From Mycolicibacterium gadium (lineage in GTDB: Bacteria; Actinomycetota; Actinomycetes; Mycobacteriales; Mycobacteriaceae): a DNA stretch of 64,000 nt. A program made the position numbers and the translations under genes. Location: NCBI RefSeq assembly GCF_010728925.1, contig NZ_AP022608.1:5518001-5582000 (forward strand). The letters are read 5' to 3'. Below the pieces are notes generated by a model, which was not told where the DNA came from, made no database searches, and saw only the letters and a list, made by a program, of their open reading frames with translations. Below, in pieces: positions 18,035 through 25,870 of the stretch. Positions within the stretch are counted from its first letter, which is position 1; every line of letters begins with the position of its first letter.

Positions 18035-19945
18035 ATGACCATCGCCGCTGACGTGCAGCCGCACACCACGCCGTCCGACAACGACCCTCGGGATGTCACG
18101 CAACCGCGCTGGGTGCGTCCCGCGTTGTTCAGTCTTCTAGTGGCGACCGCTGTGCTCTACCTGTGGGGCCTGGGGTCCTCGGGCTGGGCCAACGATTACT
18201 ACGCCGCCGCCGCGCAGGCGGGAACCCAGGATTGGAAGGCCTGGCTGTTCGGCTCGCTGGACGCGGGCAATGCGATCACCGTCGACAAGCCGCCCGCGTC
18301 ACTGTGGCTGATGGCATTGTCCGGCAGGATCTTCGGGTTCAGCGCCTTCTCCATGCTGCTACCGCAGGCGTTGATGGGTGTCGGAGCCGTCGCCATGCTC
18401 TATGCGGCTGTTCGACGCTGCAGCGGACCGGCGGCGGGGCTGATCGCGGGTACGGTGCTTGCGCTGACGCCAGTCGCGGCCCTGATGTTCCGATTCAACA
18501 ATCCCGATGCGCTGCTGGTGCTGCTGTTGGTGGTTGCCGGCTACTGCATGGTGCGGGCCATCGAGTCAGCGAGTAATCGCTGGATGGTGTTGACCGGCTG
18601 CGTCATCGGCTTTGCGTTCCTGACCAAGTTGCTGCAGGCGTTCCTGGTGGTGCCGGGCCTGGCGCTGGTGTTTCTCGTCGCGGCCCCCGTCGGCATGTGG
18701 AAACGCATCGGAAAGCTGCTCATCGCCGGCATCGCGGTGGTGGTCTCGGCCGGCTGGTACCTCGTGCTCGTCGAGCTGTGGCCGGCCGACTCACGGCCGT
18801 ACATCGGCGGCTCGTCAGACAACAGCCTGCTGCAGTTGACGTTGGGCTACAACGGAATCGACCGTGTGCTGGGCGGTGGTGCAGACGGGCCGCCCGGTGG
18901 AGCGCCCAATGGACCGCCCGGAGGGGCACCCGGCGGTATGCACCACCTGTTCTTCGGCGGAGAACCCGGCATCGGCCGACTCTTCGGTCATTCGATGGGC
19001 ACTCAGGCGTCGTGGCTGCTGCCAGCGGCACTGGTCGGCCTGATCGCCGGGCTCTGGTTCAGCCGCGGCACCGCTCGCACCGCGGGTGTGCGCGCCTCGC
19101 TGCTGCTGTGGGGCGGATGGCTGATCGTCACCGCCGCGGTGTTCAGCTTCATGGACGGCATCATTCACCCCTACTACACCGTCGCGCTGGCGCCGGCGAT
19201 CGCGGCGCTCGTCGGCATCGCAGTACGAGAACTGTGGCGAGGCAAGGAGCTTCTCATCCCGCGCCTCGTGCTGGCAATCATGTTGGCGGGTACCGGCGTG
19301 TGGGCCTTCATTCTGTTGAACCGGACGCCGGAATGGTTGCCGGCAATGCGCTGGATCGTGTTGGTCGGCTCGATCATCACCGCCTCGATCCTGCTGGTCC
19401 GGGCACACCGACTCGGCCGGATGACGGCTGTATTGATCGCCGGTGCCATGCTTTTCGGTCTGCTCGGACCTGCCGCGTTCTCCATTCAGACGGTGGCGAA
19501 CGCACACAGCAGTGGTCCGATGGCCATGGCGGGTCCCAGCCAGTTCACACAGCTGGGGCCGCCGGGAGATGACGGGCCTGGCGGTCCGGGCCCTGGTGGC
19601 GTTGACAACCCCGTGCTCGAGAACCTGGTCAAGGGTGCGGGCAATCGTTGGGCAGCAGCGACCATCGGCTCGATGACGGCCAGCAGCCTCGAATTGAAGA
19701 CCGGCGCCTCAGTCATGGCGATCGGTGGATTCACCGGCTCGGACAACTCGCCGACGCTCGAACAGTTTCAGGGCTACGTCGCCAACCACGAAGTTCGGTA
19801 CTTCATCTCTGGCGGCCACGAGGGCCCAGCCCGACGGGAATCGAGCACTGCGAACGACATTGCGACATGGGTGAAGCAGAACTTCACGCCGATCGATATC
19901 GCGGGTACGGCCGCGTACGACCTCGACGCACACGTCAGCAAATAA
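18035..19945 (+). CDS. GT39/ArnT-like polyprenyl-phosphate sugar glycosyltransferase, copy 2
   Basis: The product has 636 residues and about eleven membrane helices. It is a clear paralogue of the gene at 14798: both share GWAN(A/D)(F/Y)YAAA, NAITVDKxPA, FRFNNPDALLVLLLVVA and the soluble C-terminal region with GGFTGSDNSPTLEQF. It differs by a Gly/Pro-rich insert (about residues 279-305, repeats of GPPGGAP) in an extracytoplasmic loop. Two copies suggest two acceptors or two transfer steps using donors made by the GT2-GtrA protein upstream. ATG 18035 has gaagga nine bases upstream. A strong terminator hairpin follows the stop. Confidence 0.87.
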   Translation: MTIAADVQPHTTPSDNDPRDVTQPRWVRPALFSLLVATAVLYLWGLGSSGWANDYYAAAAQAGTQDWKAWLFGSLDAGNAITVDKPPASLWLMALSGRIFGFSAFSMLLPQALMGVGAVAMLYAAVRRCSGPAAGLIAGTVLALTPVAALMFRFNNPDALLVLLLVVAGYCMVRAIESASNRWMVLTGCVIGFAFLTKLLQAFLVVPGLALVFLVAAPVGMWKRIGKLLIAGIAVVVSAGWYLVLVELWPADSRPYIGGSSDNSLLQLTLGYNGIDRVLGGGADGPPGGAPNGPPGGAPGGMHHLFFGGEPGIGRLFGHSMGTQASWLLPAALVGLIAGLWFSRGTARTAGVRASLLLWGGWLIVTAAVFSFMDGIIHPYYTVALAPAIAALVGIAVRELWRGKELLIPRLVLAIMLAGTGVWAFILLNRTPEWLPAMRWIVLVGSIITASILLVRAHRLGRMTAVLIAGAMLFGLLGPAAFSIQTVANAHSSGPMAMAGPSQFTQLGPPGDDGPGGPGPGGVDNPVLENLVKGAGNRWAAATIGSMTASSLELKTGASVMAIGGFTGSDNSPTLEQFQGYVANHEVRYFISGGHEGPARRESSTANDIATWVKQNFTPIDIAGTAAYDLDAHVSK

Positions 19946-19955
19946 TGCATCGCCA

Positions 19956-19989
19956 GACGGCCGCCCTGCACCCCGGCAGGGCGGCCGTC
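19956..19989 (+). terminator. rho-independent-type terminator after the glycosylation locus
   Basis: A perfect 13-bp stem (19956-19968 with 19977-19989) encloses an 8-base loop. It starts ten bases after the second GT39 stop and lies before the carbonic anhydrase promoter. No long T run follows, as is usual for mycobacterial hairpin terminators. Confidence 0.75.
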
Positions 19990-20040
19990 GTCGATTCGAT
20001 CGGGTTGATTCTGTTCGTACACGTCAACACCCAGCGGGGA

Positions 20041-20046
20041 TACAGT
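20041..20046 (+). promoter_or_regulatory. -10 element TACAGT for carbonic anhydrase (leaderless start)
   Basis: TACAGT fits the TANNNT consensus and ends six bases before ATG 20053, so the mRNA would start on the A of the start codon. No Shine-Dalgarno is present, in agreement with leaderless initiation. Confidence 0.6.
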
Positions 20047-20052
20047 GCAACG

Positions 20053-20544
20053 ATGTCCGTGACCGACGAGTACCTGAAGAACAACGAGGCATACGCGAGT
20101 TCCTTCACGGGCCCGCTGCCGCTGCCGCCGAGCAAGCACGTCGCCGTGGTGGCGTGCATGGACGCTCGGCTCGACGTCTACCGGATCCTCGGCCTCGGCG
20201 ACGGCGAGGCGCATGTCATCCGCAACGCCGGCGGCGTGATCACCGACGACGAGATCCGATCGCTGGCCATCAGCCAACGCCTGCTCGGCACCAGAGAGAT
20301 CATCCTGATCCACCACACCGACTGCGGCATGCTGACTTTCACCGACGACGGCTTCAAGCAGCAGATCCAGGACGAAACCGGCATAAAGCCGGAGTGGGCG
20401 GCGGAGGCGTTCGTCGATCTCGACGAGGACGTGCGGCAGTCGCTGCGCCGCATCGAGGCCAGTCCGTTCGTCACCAAACACGAGTCCCTGCGCGGCTTCG
20501 TCTTCGATGTGGCTACGGGCCGCCTGAACGAGGTGACGTTGTAG
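20053..20544 (+). CDS. canA: beta-class carbonic anhydrase (Rv1284-like)
   Basis: The product has 163 residues, the length of M. tuberculosis Rv1284. The zinc-site motifs of beta carbonic anhydrases are present: Cys in VACMDARLD (near 35), the Asp-Arg pair beside it, and HHTDCGM (near 88-94) giving His and the second Cys. It interconverts CO2 and bicarbonate in the cytosol. ATG 20053 is supported by the leaderless promoter directly upstream. It is convergent with the thioesterase gene at 20549, with only 4 bases between the stops. Confidence 0.93.
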   Translation: MSVTDEYLKNNEAYASSFTGPLPLPPSKHVAVVACMDARLDVYRILGLGDGEAHVIRNAGGVITDDEIRSLAISQRLLGTREIILIHHTDCGMLTFTDDGFKQQIQDETGIKPEWAAEAFVDLDEDVRQSLRRIEASPFVTKHESLRGFVFDVATGRLNEVTL

Positions 20545-20548
20545 TACC

Positions 20549-20974
20549 TCAACCGACCTTGTAGGTCGCGATCGCCTTCGCGACCGCTTCACCGTCGGGC
20601 GTGACGACGTCGACGTCGCAATTGACCAACGTCTTGCCACGCCGCAGCACCCGGCCGATCGCGATCAGGTCGGTCGCCCGGGCCGGCGCGAGGAACTGTA
20701 CCGACATCGACGTGGTCACGCCCCGCAGCGACTCGGGTACCTCCGCACCCGCCCACGCGGCAGCCATCACCGCGACATCGGCCAGGGCGGCGACGGCGCC
20801 GCCGTGGACCATGTCCCCGAGCGTGACGTTGGATTCGTCCCACGGAAGTCGTAACCGCACCTCGTCGCCATCGAGGACCTCGGCGACGATGCCGAGTTTG
20901 GCGACGAACGGGGACGCGGGGATGAACTGGGCCATGACGTCGGCGCCGGTCTGGGGTCTAGCTGTGAGTGACAT
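20549..20974 (-). CDS. PaaI-type hotdog-fold thioesterase
   Basis: The product has 141 residues with the hotdog domain of PaaI-like acyl-CoA thioesterases: NVTLGDMVHGGAVAALADVAVMAA supplies the HGG motif and central helix, and TTSMSVQFLAPARATDLIAIGRV the following strands. It likely hydrolyses an aryl- or acyl-CoA in the cytosol; the substrate is unknown. It lies between carbonic anhydrase and cysD on the opposite strand to both, sharing the 166-base divergent control region with cysD. Confidence 0.85.
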   Translation of the reverse strand: MSLTARPQTGADVMAQFIPASPFVAKLGIVAEVLDGDEVRLRLPWDESNVTLGDMVHGGAVAALADVAVMAAAWAGAEVPESLRGVTTSMSVQFLAPARATDLIAIGRVLRRGKTLVNCDVDVVTPDGEAVAKAIATYKVG

Positions 20975-21059
20975 GCATCCAGTATCTGCACGGGATCAAT
21001 TACCTCGCGGGTAGTCGGCCGAGTCGCGCCATCATGGGCCGATTCGCCAACACCGATCG

Positions 21060-21090
21060 TTGACATGGCAGGCCAACCCTGGTTTCATAT
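21060..21090 (+). promoter_or_regulatory. candidate promoter of the cys operon
   Basis: A consensus -35 TTGACA at 21060-21065 is followed by weak -10 candidates (TTTCAT at 21083 with a 17-base spacer, or TCATAT at 21085). Transcription would start near 21095, leaving about 45 bases of leader before ATG 21141. The -35 is clear; the -10 is not. Confidence 0.4.
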
Positions 21091-21140
21091 CGGGTTATGC
21101 AGATAAAGCTGGTCATTTCTACCAACTTTACGAGGAAATC

Positions 21141-22067
21141 ATGACCGAGACCGCCGAGCAACTCAATGCGGGCCGATACGAGCTGAGCCACCTGCGCTCG
21201 CTCGAGGCCGAAGCCATCCACATCATCCGGGAGGTCGCCGCGGAATTCGAGAAGCCGGTGTTGCTGTTCTCCGGCGGCAAGGACTCCATCGTCATGCTGC
21301 ATCTGGCGCTGAAGGCATTCCGGCCCGGCCGGCTGCCGTTCCCCGTGATGCACGTCGACACCGGGCACAACTTCGATGAGGTGTTGCAGGCCCGCGACGA
21401 ACTCGTCGCCGAATCAGGTGTGCGCCTGGTAGTGGCCAAGGTGCAGGACGACATCGACGCGGGCCGCGTCGTCGAGACCATCCCGTCGCGCAACCCGATG
21501 CAGACCTTCACGCTGCTGCGCGCCATCCGCGAGAACAAGTTCGACGCCGCGTTCGGCGGTGCGCGCCGTGATGAAGAGAAGGCCCGCGCCAAGGAGCGGG
21601 TGTTCTCCTTCCGTGACGAGTTCGGCCAGTGGGACCCCAAGGCGCAGCGGCCCGAGCTGTGGAACCTGTACAACGGTCGCCATCACAAGGGTGAGCACAT
21701 CCGAGTGTTCCCGCTGTCCAACTGGACCGAGTTCGACATCTGGTCCTACATCGGCGCCGAGAAGATCAAGCTGCCGTCCATCTATTACGCGCACAAGCGG
21801 CAGGTCTTCGAACGGGACGGCATGCTGCTGGCCGTCCACAAGTACCTGCAGCCGCGCAAGGATGAGGAGATCGTCGAGAAAACCGTGCGCTTCCGCACGG
21901 TCGGCGACGTCACCTGCACCGGCTGCGTGGAATCCCTTGCGGGAACGGTGTCCGAGGTGATCGCCGAAACCGCTGTCTCACGATTGACCGAACGCGGCGC
22001 CACCCGCGCCGACGATCGCATCTCCGAAGCAGGCATGGAAGACCGTAAACGAGAGGGCTACTTCTGA
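21141..22067 (+). CDS. cysD: sulfate adenylyltransferase subunit 2, CysD
   Basis: The product has 308 residues. The PP-loop FSGGKDSIVMLHLAL near residue 42 binds ATP, and GGARRDEEKARAKER and the ending EAGMEDRKREGYF are CysD hallmarks. With the GTPase part of CysNC it makes adenylyl sulfate (APS) from sulfate and ATP, the first step of sulfate assimilation. ATG 21141 has AGGA eight bases upstream; the frame is open further 5' but this start gives the usual N-terminus before the conserved YELSHLRSLEAEAIHI. Its stop overlaps the cysNC start by one base. Confidence 0.96.
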   Translation: MTETAEQLNAGRYELSHLRSLEAEAIHIIREVAAEFEKPVLLFSGGKDSIVMLHLALKAFRPGRLPFPVMHVDTGHNFDEVLQARDELVAESGVRLVVAKVQDDIDAGRVVETIPSRNPMQTFTLLRAIRENKFDAAFGGARRDEEKARAKERVFSFRDEFGQWDPKAQRPELWNLYNGRHHKGEHIRVFPLSNWTEFDIWSYIGAEKIKLPSIYYAHKRQVFERDGMLLAVHKYLQPRKDEEIVEKTVRFRTVGDVTCTGCVESLAGTVSEVIAETAVSRLTERGATRADDRISEAGMEDRKREGYF

Positions 22068-23911
22068 TGGCGACGTTACTGCGCATCGCGACCGCCGGTT
22101 CCGTCGACGACGGGAAGTCGACCCTCATCGGCCGGTTGCTCTACGACTCCAAGGCCGTCATGGAGGATCAGCTCGCCGCCGTCGAGCGCACCTCCAAAGA
22201 ACGCGGACATGACTACACCGACCTGGCTTTGGTGACCGACGGCCTGCGCGCCGAGCGCGAGCAAGGCATCACGATCGACGTTGCGTACCGCTACTTCGCC
22301 ACGTCCAAACGCAAGTTCATCATCGCCGACACGCCGGGCCACATCCAGTACACCCGGAACATGGTGACCGGAACCTCGACGGCCCAGCTGGCGATCGTGC
22401 TCGTCGACGCCCGGCACGGCCTGCTCGAGCAGTCGCGTCGGCACGCCTTCCTGGCCTCACTGCTCGGCATCCGGCACATCGTGCTGGCGGTCAACAAGAT
22501 GGACCTTGTCGACTGGGATGAAGAGCGTTTCAACAAGATTCGCGACGACTTCCACGAGTTCGCGGCGCGCCTCGACATCCACGATGTGACGACCATTCCG
22601 TTGTCGGCGCTCAACGGCGACAATGTCGTCACCAAGTCCGATGTCACGCCGTGGTACGACGGGCCCGCGCTGCTGTCGCACCTCGAAGAGGTGTACATCG
22701 CCGGTGATCGCAACCTGGTCGATGTGCGCTTTCCGGTGCAGTATGTGATTCGGCCGCAGACCCATGAGCACGCCGACCACCGCAGCTATGCGGGCACGGT
22801 GGCCAGTGGCGTCATGCGTCCGGGCGACGAGGTCGTCGTGCTGCCCACCGGTAAGACGAGCCGTATCACCGAGATCGAAGGGCCAGGGGGACCGGTCCAG
22901 GAGGCGTTCCCCCCGATGGCCGTTTCGATCAGCCTGGCCGACGACATCGACATCTCGCGCGGCGACCTGATCGCCCGGCCGAACAACCAGCCGAGAGTGG
23001 CTAATGAATTCGACGCCACGGTGTGTTGGATGGCCGACGAGGCTTCGCTGGAACCCGGCCGCGACTACATCGTGAAGCACACGACGCGCACCACGCGGGC
23101 CAAGGTAACGGCCCTGGACTACCGCCTCGACGTGAACACACTGCATCGGGACAAGTCGGCCACGGCGCTCAAACTCAATGAGCTCGGCCGTATTTCGCTG
23201 CGTACCCAGGTGCCGCTGCTGCTCGATGAGTACAGCCGCAATGCTGCCACCGGTTCGTTCATCCTGATCGACCCGAACACCAACGGCACCGTCGCGGCCG
23301 GCATGATCCTGCCGCAGGTCACGGCCCGCGCGTCGAGCCCGAACACCGTGCGCCACGAATCGCTGTGCAAGGCAGAAGACCGCCTGTCCAAGGGCAGGAC
23401 CGTGTGGTTCACCGGGCTGTCCGGCAGCGGAAAGTCCTCGGTCGCGATGCTTGTCGAGCAGAAGTTGCTCGAAAAAGGCTGCCCGGCTTATGTTCTCGAC
23501 GGTGACAATCTGCGCCACGGGCTCAACGCCGACCTCGGGTTCTCGATGGCGGACCGTGCCGAGAATCAGCGTCGGCTGGCCCATATCGCGGCCATCCTCG
23601 CCGACTCCGGGCAGGTCGTGCTCGTGCCCGCCATCAGCCCGCTGGAGGAACACCGTGCGCTGGCCCGCAAAGTGACCACCGAGGCCGGTCTCGACTTCTT
23701 CGAGGTCTTCTGCGACACCCCGCTGGAAGACTGCGAGCGCCGTGATCCAAAGGGGCTGTACGCCAAGGCGCGCGCAGGTGAGATCACCCACTTCACCGGG
23801 ATCGACAGCCCGTATCAACGGCCCAAGAATCCCGACCTGCGGCTGACCCCAGAACTCACGCCGGACGAGCTGGCCGACAGGGTGGTCGAACTGCTGGAGA
23901 GCAAGCAGTGA
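22067..23911 (+). CDS. cysNC: bifunctional sulfate adenylyltransferase subunit 1 / APS kinase, CysNC
   Basis: The product has 614 residues and is a fusion. Residues 1 to about 430 are the EF-Tu-like GTPase CysN (GSVDDGKSTLIG, DTPGHIQYTRNM, NKMDL) that drives APS synthesis with CysD. Residues about 440-614 are APS kinase CysC (GLSGSGKSS, LDGDNLRHGLN, RAENQRRLAHIA) that converts APS to PAPS. The same fusion occurs in M. tuberculosis. ATG 22067 overlaps the cysD stop (TGATG), and the end overlaps cysQ by four bases (GTGA), so the three genes form one coupled operon. Confidence 0.96.
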   Translation: MATLLRIATAGSVDDGKSTLIGRLLYDSKAVMEDQLAAVERTSKERGHDYTDLALVTDGLRAEREQGITIDVAYRYFATSKRKFIIADTPGHIQYTRNMVTGTSTAQLAIVLVDARHGLLEQSRRHAFLASLLGIRHIVLAVNKMDLVDWDEERFNKIRDDFHEFAARLDIHDVTTIPLSALNGDNVVTKSDVTPWYDGPALLSHLEEVYIAGDRNLVDVRFPVQYVIRPQTHEHADHRSYAGTVASGVMRPGDEVVVLPTGKTSRITEIEGPGGPVQEAFPPMAVSISLADDIDISRGDLIARPNNQPRVANEFDATVCWMADEASLEPGRDYIVKHTTRTTRAKVTALDYRLDVNTLHRDKSATALKLNELGRISLRTQVPLLLDEYSRNAATGSFILIDPNTNGTVAAGMILPQVTARASSPNTVRHESLCKAEDRLSKGRTVWFTGLSGSGKSSVAMLVEQKLLEKGCPAYVLDGDNLRHGLNADLGFSMADRAENQRRLAHIAAILADSGQVVLVPAISPLEEHRALARKVTTEAGLDFFEVFCDTPLEDCERRDPKGLYAKARAGEITHFTGIDSPYQRPKNPDLRLTPELTPDELADRVVELLESKQ

Positions 23912-24639
23912 GTGATCACGAGCTCGCCGCGCGACTGGCGACCGAGGCGGGCAACCTGCTGCTCGAGATTCGCAGCGAGCTGGCCGACGCCAATCAGGAC
24001 GAGCGAAAGGCAGCGGGGGACAAGCGGTCCCACGACTTCCTGATGGCAGCGCTGGCCGCCGAGCGGCCGGACGACGCGGTGTTGTCGGAAGAGGGTGCCG
24101 ACGACCCGGTGCGCCTGTCCGCCGACCGGGTGTGGATTGTCGATCCGCTCGACGGCACCCGCGAGTTCTCGGAGTCGGGGCGCGACGACTGGGCGGTGCA
24201 CGTCGCTCTGTGGCAGGCGGGTGAACTGGTCGCGGGTGCGGTTGCCCTTCCGGCCCAGGGCATCACGCTCGCCACCCCGGATGTCAGCGCGCCACCGGCT
24301 GCGCCAGGGCAACCACGAGTGGTGGTCTCGCGCACCCGGCCGCCCGCGGTGGCGCTCGCCGTCCGTGACGCGCTGGGCGGCGTCCTGGTCGAAATGGGCT
24401 CGGCGGGCGCCAAGGTGGCCTCGGTGGTGCAGGGTCTGTCCGACGTGTACGTCCATGCTGGCGGACAGTATGAATGGGATTCGGCGGCCCCGGTCGCGGT
24501 GGCCCGCGCAGCGGGCCTGCACACCTCACGCATCGACGGCTCACCCCTCACCTACAACAGGCGCGACCCACGATTACCCGACGTGGTGGTGTGCCGACCG
24601 GAGCTCGCAGCGGCGGTGCTCGCGGTCACACGTGATTGA
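23908..24639 (+). CDS. cysQ: 3'(2'),5'-bisphosphate nucleotidase CysQ
   Basis: The product has 243 residues and is an inositol-monophosphatase-fold enzyme. The metal-binding motifs are present: SEEGADD near 62, DPLDGTREF near 80-88 and [14 protein letters not shown] near 190. CysQ removes the 3'-phosphate of PAP, the by-product of PAPS use, and so relieves product inhibition. GTG 23908 overlaps the cysNC stop. In M. tuberculosis the cysQ gene (Rv2131c) is elsewhere, so its place in the cys operon here ties it directly to sulfate activation. Confidence 0.9.
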   Translation: MSDHELAARLATEAGNLLLEIRSELADANQDERKAAGDKRSHDFLMAALAAERPDDAVLSEEGADDPVRLSADRVWIVDPLDGTREFSESGRDDWAVHVALWQAGELVAGAVALPAQGITLATPDVSAPPAAPGQPRVVVSRTRPPAVALAVRDALGGVLVEMGSAGAKVASVVQGLSDVYVHAGGQYEWDSAAPVAVARAAGLHTSRIDGSPLTYNRRDPRLPDVVVCRPELAAAVLAVTRD

Positions 24640-24647
24640 CTGGGCTC

Positions 24648-25124
24648 ATGCGGATGTCGGCCAAAGCTGAATACGCCGTCCGCGCGATGATTCAGCTCGC
24701 CACGGCCGACGACGGTGAGGTCGTCAAGACCGACGACCTGGCCAAGGCGCAAGGCATCCCGGCCCAATTCCTCGTCGACATCCTTTCCGACCTGCGTACC
24801 GATCGCCTCGTGCGCAGCCATCGCGGCCGCGACGGCGGGTACACGCTGGCTCGTCGTGCCGCCGACATCAGCATCGCCGACGTGCTGAGGTGCATCGACG
24901 GTCCACTGGCCAGCGTGCGCGACATCGGGCTCGGTGACCTCCCGTACTCCGGACCGACAGCAGCGCTGACCGACGTCTGGCGGGCGCTGCGGGCCAGCAT
25001 GCGTTCGGTGCTCGAACAGACCAGTCTCGCCGAGGTCGCAGCGGGCACCCTGCCCAAACACGTCGGCAGGCTGGCCGACGACTACCGCGCGCAGGAAGAA
25101 AGCCGCGGCCACTCACTGGGCTAA
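24648..25124 (+). CDS. Rrf2-family transcriptional regulator (Rv1287-like)
   Basis: The product has 158 residues and starts [18 protein letters not shown], the usual Rrf2 N-terminus, with a winged helix ([24 protein letters not shown], then GGYTLAR). The three-cysteine iron-sulfur cluster of IscR/NsrR is absent; only one Cys (LRCIDGPL) is present, so it probably senses something other than a cluster-bound signal. It lies 8 bases after cysQ, and by analogy with CymR-type Rrf2 proteins a role in sulfur control is plausible but unproven. ATG 24648 matches the family start; ATG 24636 is also in frame. Confidence 0.88.
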   Translation: MRMSAKAEYAVRAMIQLATADDGEVVKTDDLAKAQGIPAQFLVDILSDLRTDRLVRSHRGRDGGYTLARRAADISIADVLRCIDGPLASVRDIGLGDLPYSGPTAALTDVWRALRASMRSVLEQTSLAEVAAGTLPKHVGRLADDYRAQEESRGHSLG

Positions 25125-25762
25125 CCCCGACGTCGCTTCCTGCCCCGTGCGGCGATCCCGTCGAGCAGCATGCGCAGACCCTGTGCGAAGTCCGCCTCCA
25201 CCGACACCTCGCGGGCGACGTGGGAGAGCGCTTCCACGTGCTGATGATCCGCACCCGCCGTCGATCCGATCCGTGCCGCGGCGTCGCCCGCATCGCGTCC
25301 ACGGGTGAACGGCCCGGCGAGTTCGGCCTGGGCCGCGCCGACCACCAGCGCGAGGACGGCGTGGAAAGCCGCGAGGCGATCGGCATCGGACAGGCCCCCG
25401 CGACCGAGGGCGGCGATGAGCGCATCGACCACGGCGAACCCGGTCGCCGAAGACGTGCGCCGGGTCAGCACCAACGGAATGGCGGCCGGATGCGCACGGA
25501 TACCCAGCCACATGGCCTCGGCCACGGCGTAGACGTCGTCGATCCAGTTCGCGGTCGGCTCCGGTATCCGCACCTTGGCCACGACCGCCGCGACGACGAG
25601 TTCCTCGAGGCCCTCCTTGTCTGGTACGTAGTTGTAGACCGTCATCGGACCGGTGCCCAGCGCGGCGGCAAGTGCACGCATGCTCAACGCGCCGACCCCG
25701 GCATCGTCGACGATGCCGAGTGCCGCGGCGGCGATCTCGTCGGTGGTGAACCGTGCACGCAA
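25121..25762 (-). CDS. TetR/AcrR-family repressor with rare TTG start
   Basis: The product has 213 residues. The N-terminal helix-turn-helix reads [18 protein letters not shown] then [27 protein letters not shown]. The C-terminal half is the all-helical ligand domain of the TetR_C_1 type, ending in a basic tail (RGRKRRRG). No ATG or GTG fits the N-terminus; TTG 25762 is preceded by GGGAG with a seven-base spacer and is chosen. It is divergent from the hydrolase at 25871, and two copies of a GTAC-based operator lie between them. Its stop overlaps the Rrf2 gene by four bases. Confidence 0.85.
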   Translation of the reverse strand: MRARFTTDEIAAAALGIVDDAGVGALSMRALAAALGTGPMTVYNYVPDKEGLEELVVAAVVAKVRIPEPTANWIDDVYAVAEAMWLGIRAHPAAIPLVLTRRTSSATGFAVVDALIAALGRGGLSDADRLAAFHAVLALVVGAAQAELAGPFTRGRDAGDAAARIGSTAGADHQHVEALSHVAREVSVEADFAQGLRMLLDGIAARGRKRRRG

Positions 25763-25810
25763 TTTCCGACTCCCTACGCGCTCTTCGCGCGAGCGCTCAT
25801 CGGCCTTGAC

Positions 25811-25825
25811 AAGTACGTCGTACGT
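25811..25825. promoter_or_regulatory. TetR operator, copy 1
   Basis: AAGTACGTCGTACGT contains the odd palindrome GTACG-T-CGTAC. It is the inverted counterpart of the site at 25842-25856 (14 of 15 bases agree after reverse complementing) and lies nearer the TetR gene, so it probably gives autorepression. Confidence 0.65.
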
Positions 25826-25841
25826 GAAGCAGCCTAACCAT

Positions 25842-25856
25842 ACGTACAACGTACTT
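25842..25856. promoter_or_regulatory. TetR operator, copy 2
   Basis: ACGTACAACGTACTT has GTAC half-sites spaced by three bases, like copy 1, in inverted orientation. It ends 14 bases before ATG 25871 of the hydrolase, so a bound repressor would block transcription or early elongation of that gene. Confidence 0.65.
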
Positions 25857-25870
25857 ATGAGGAGATGGTG

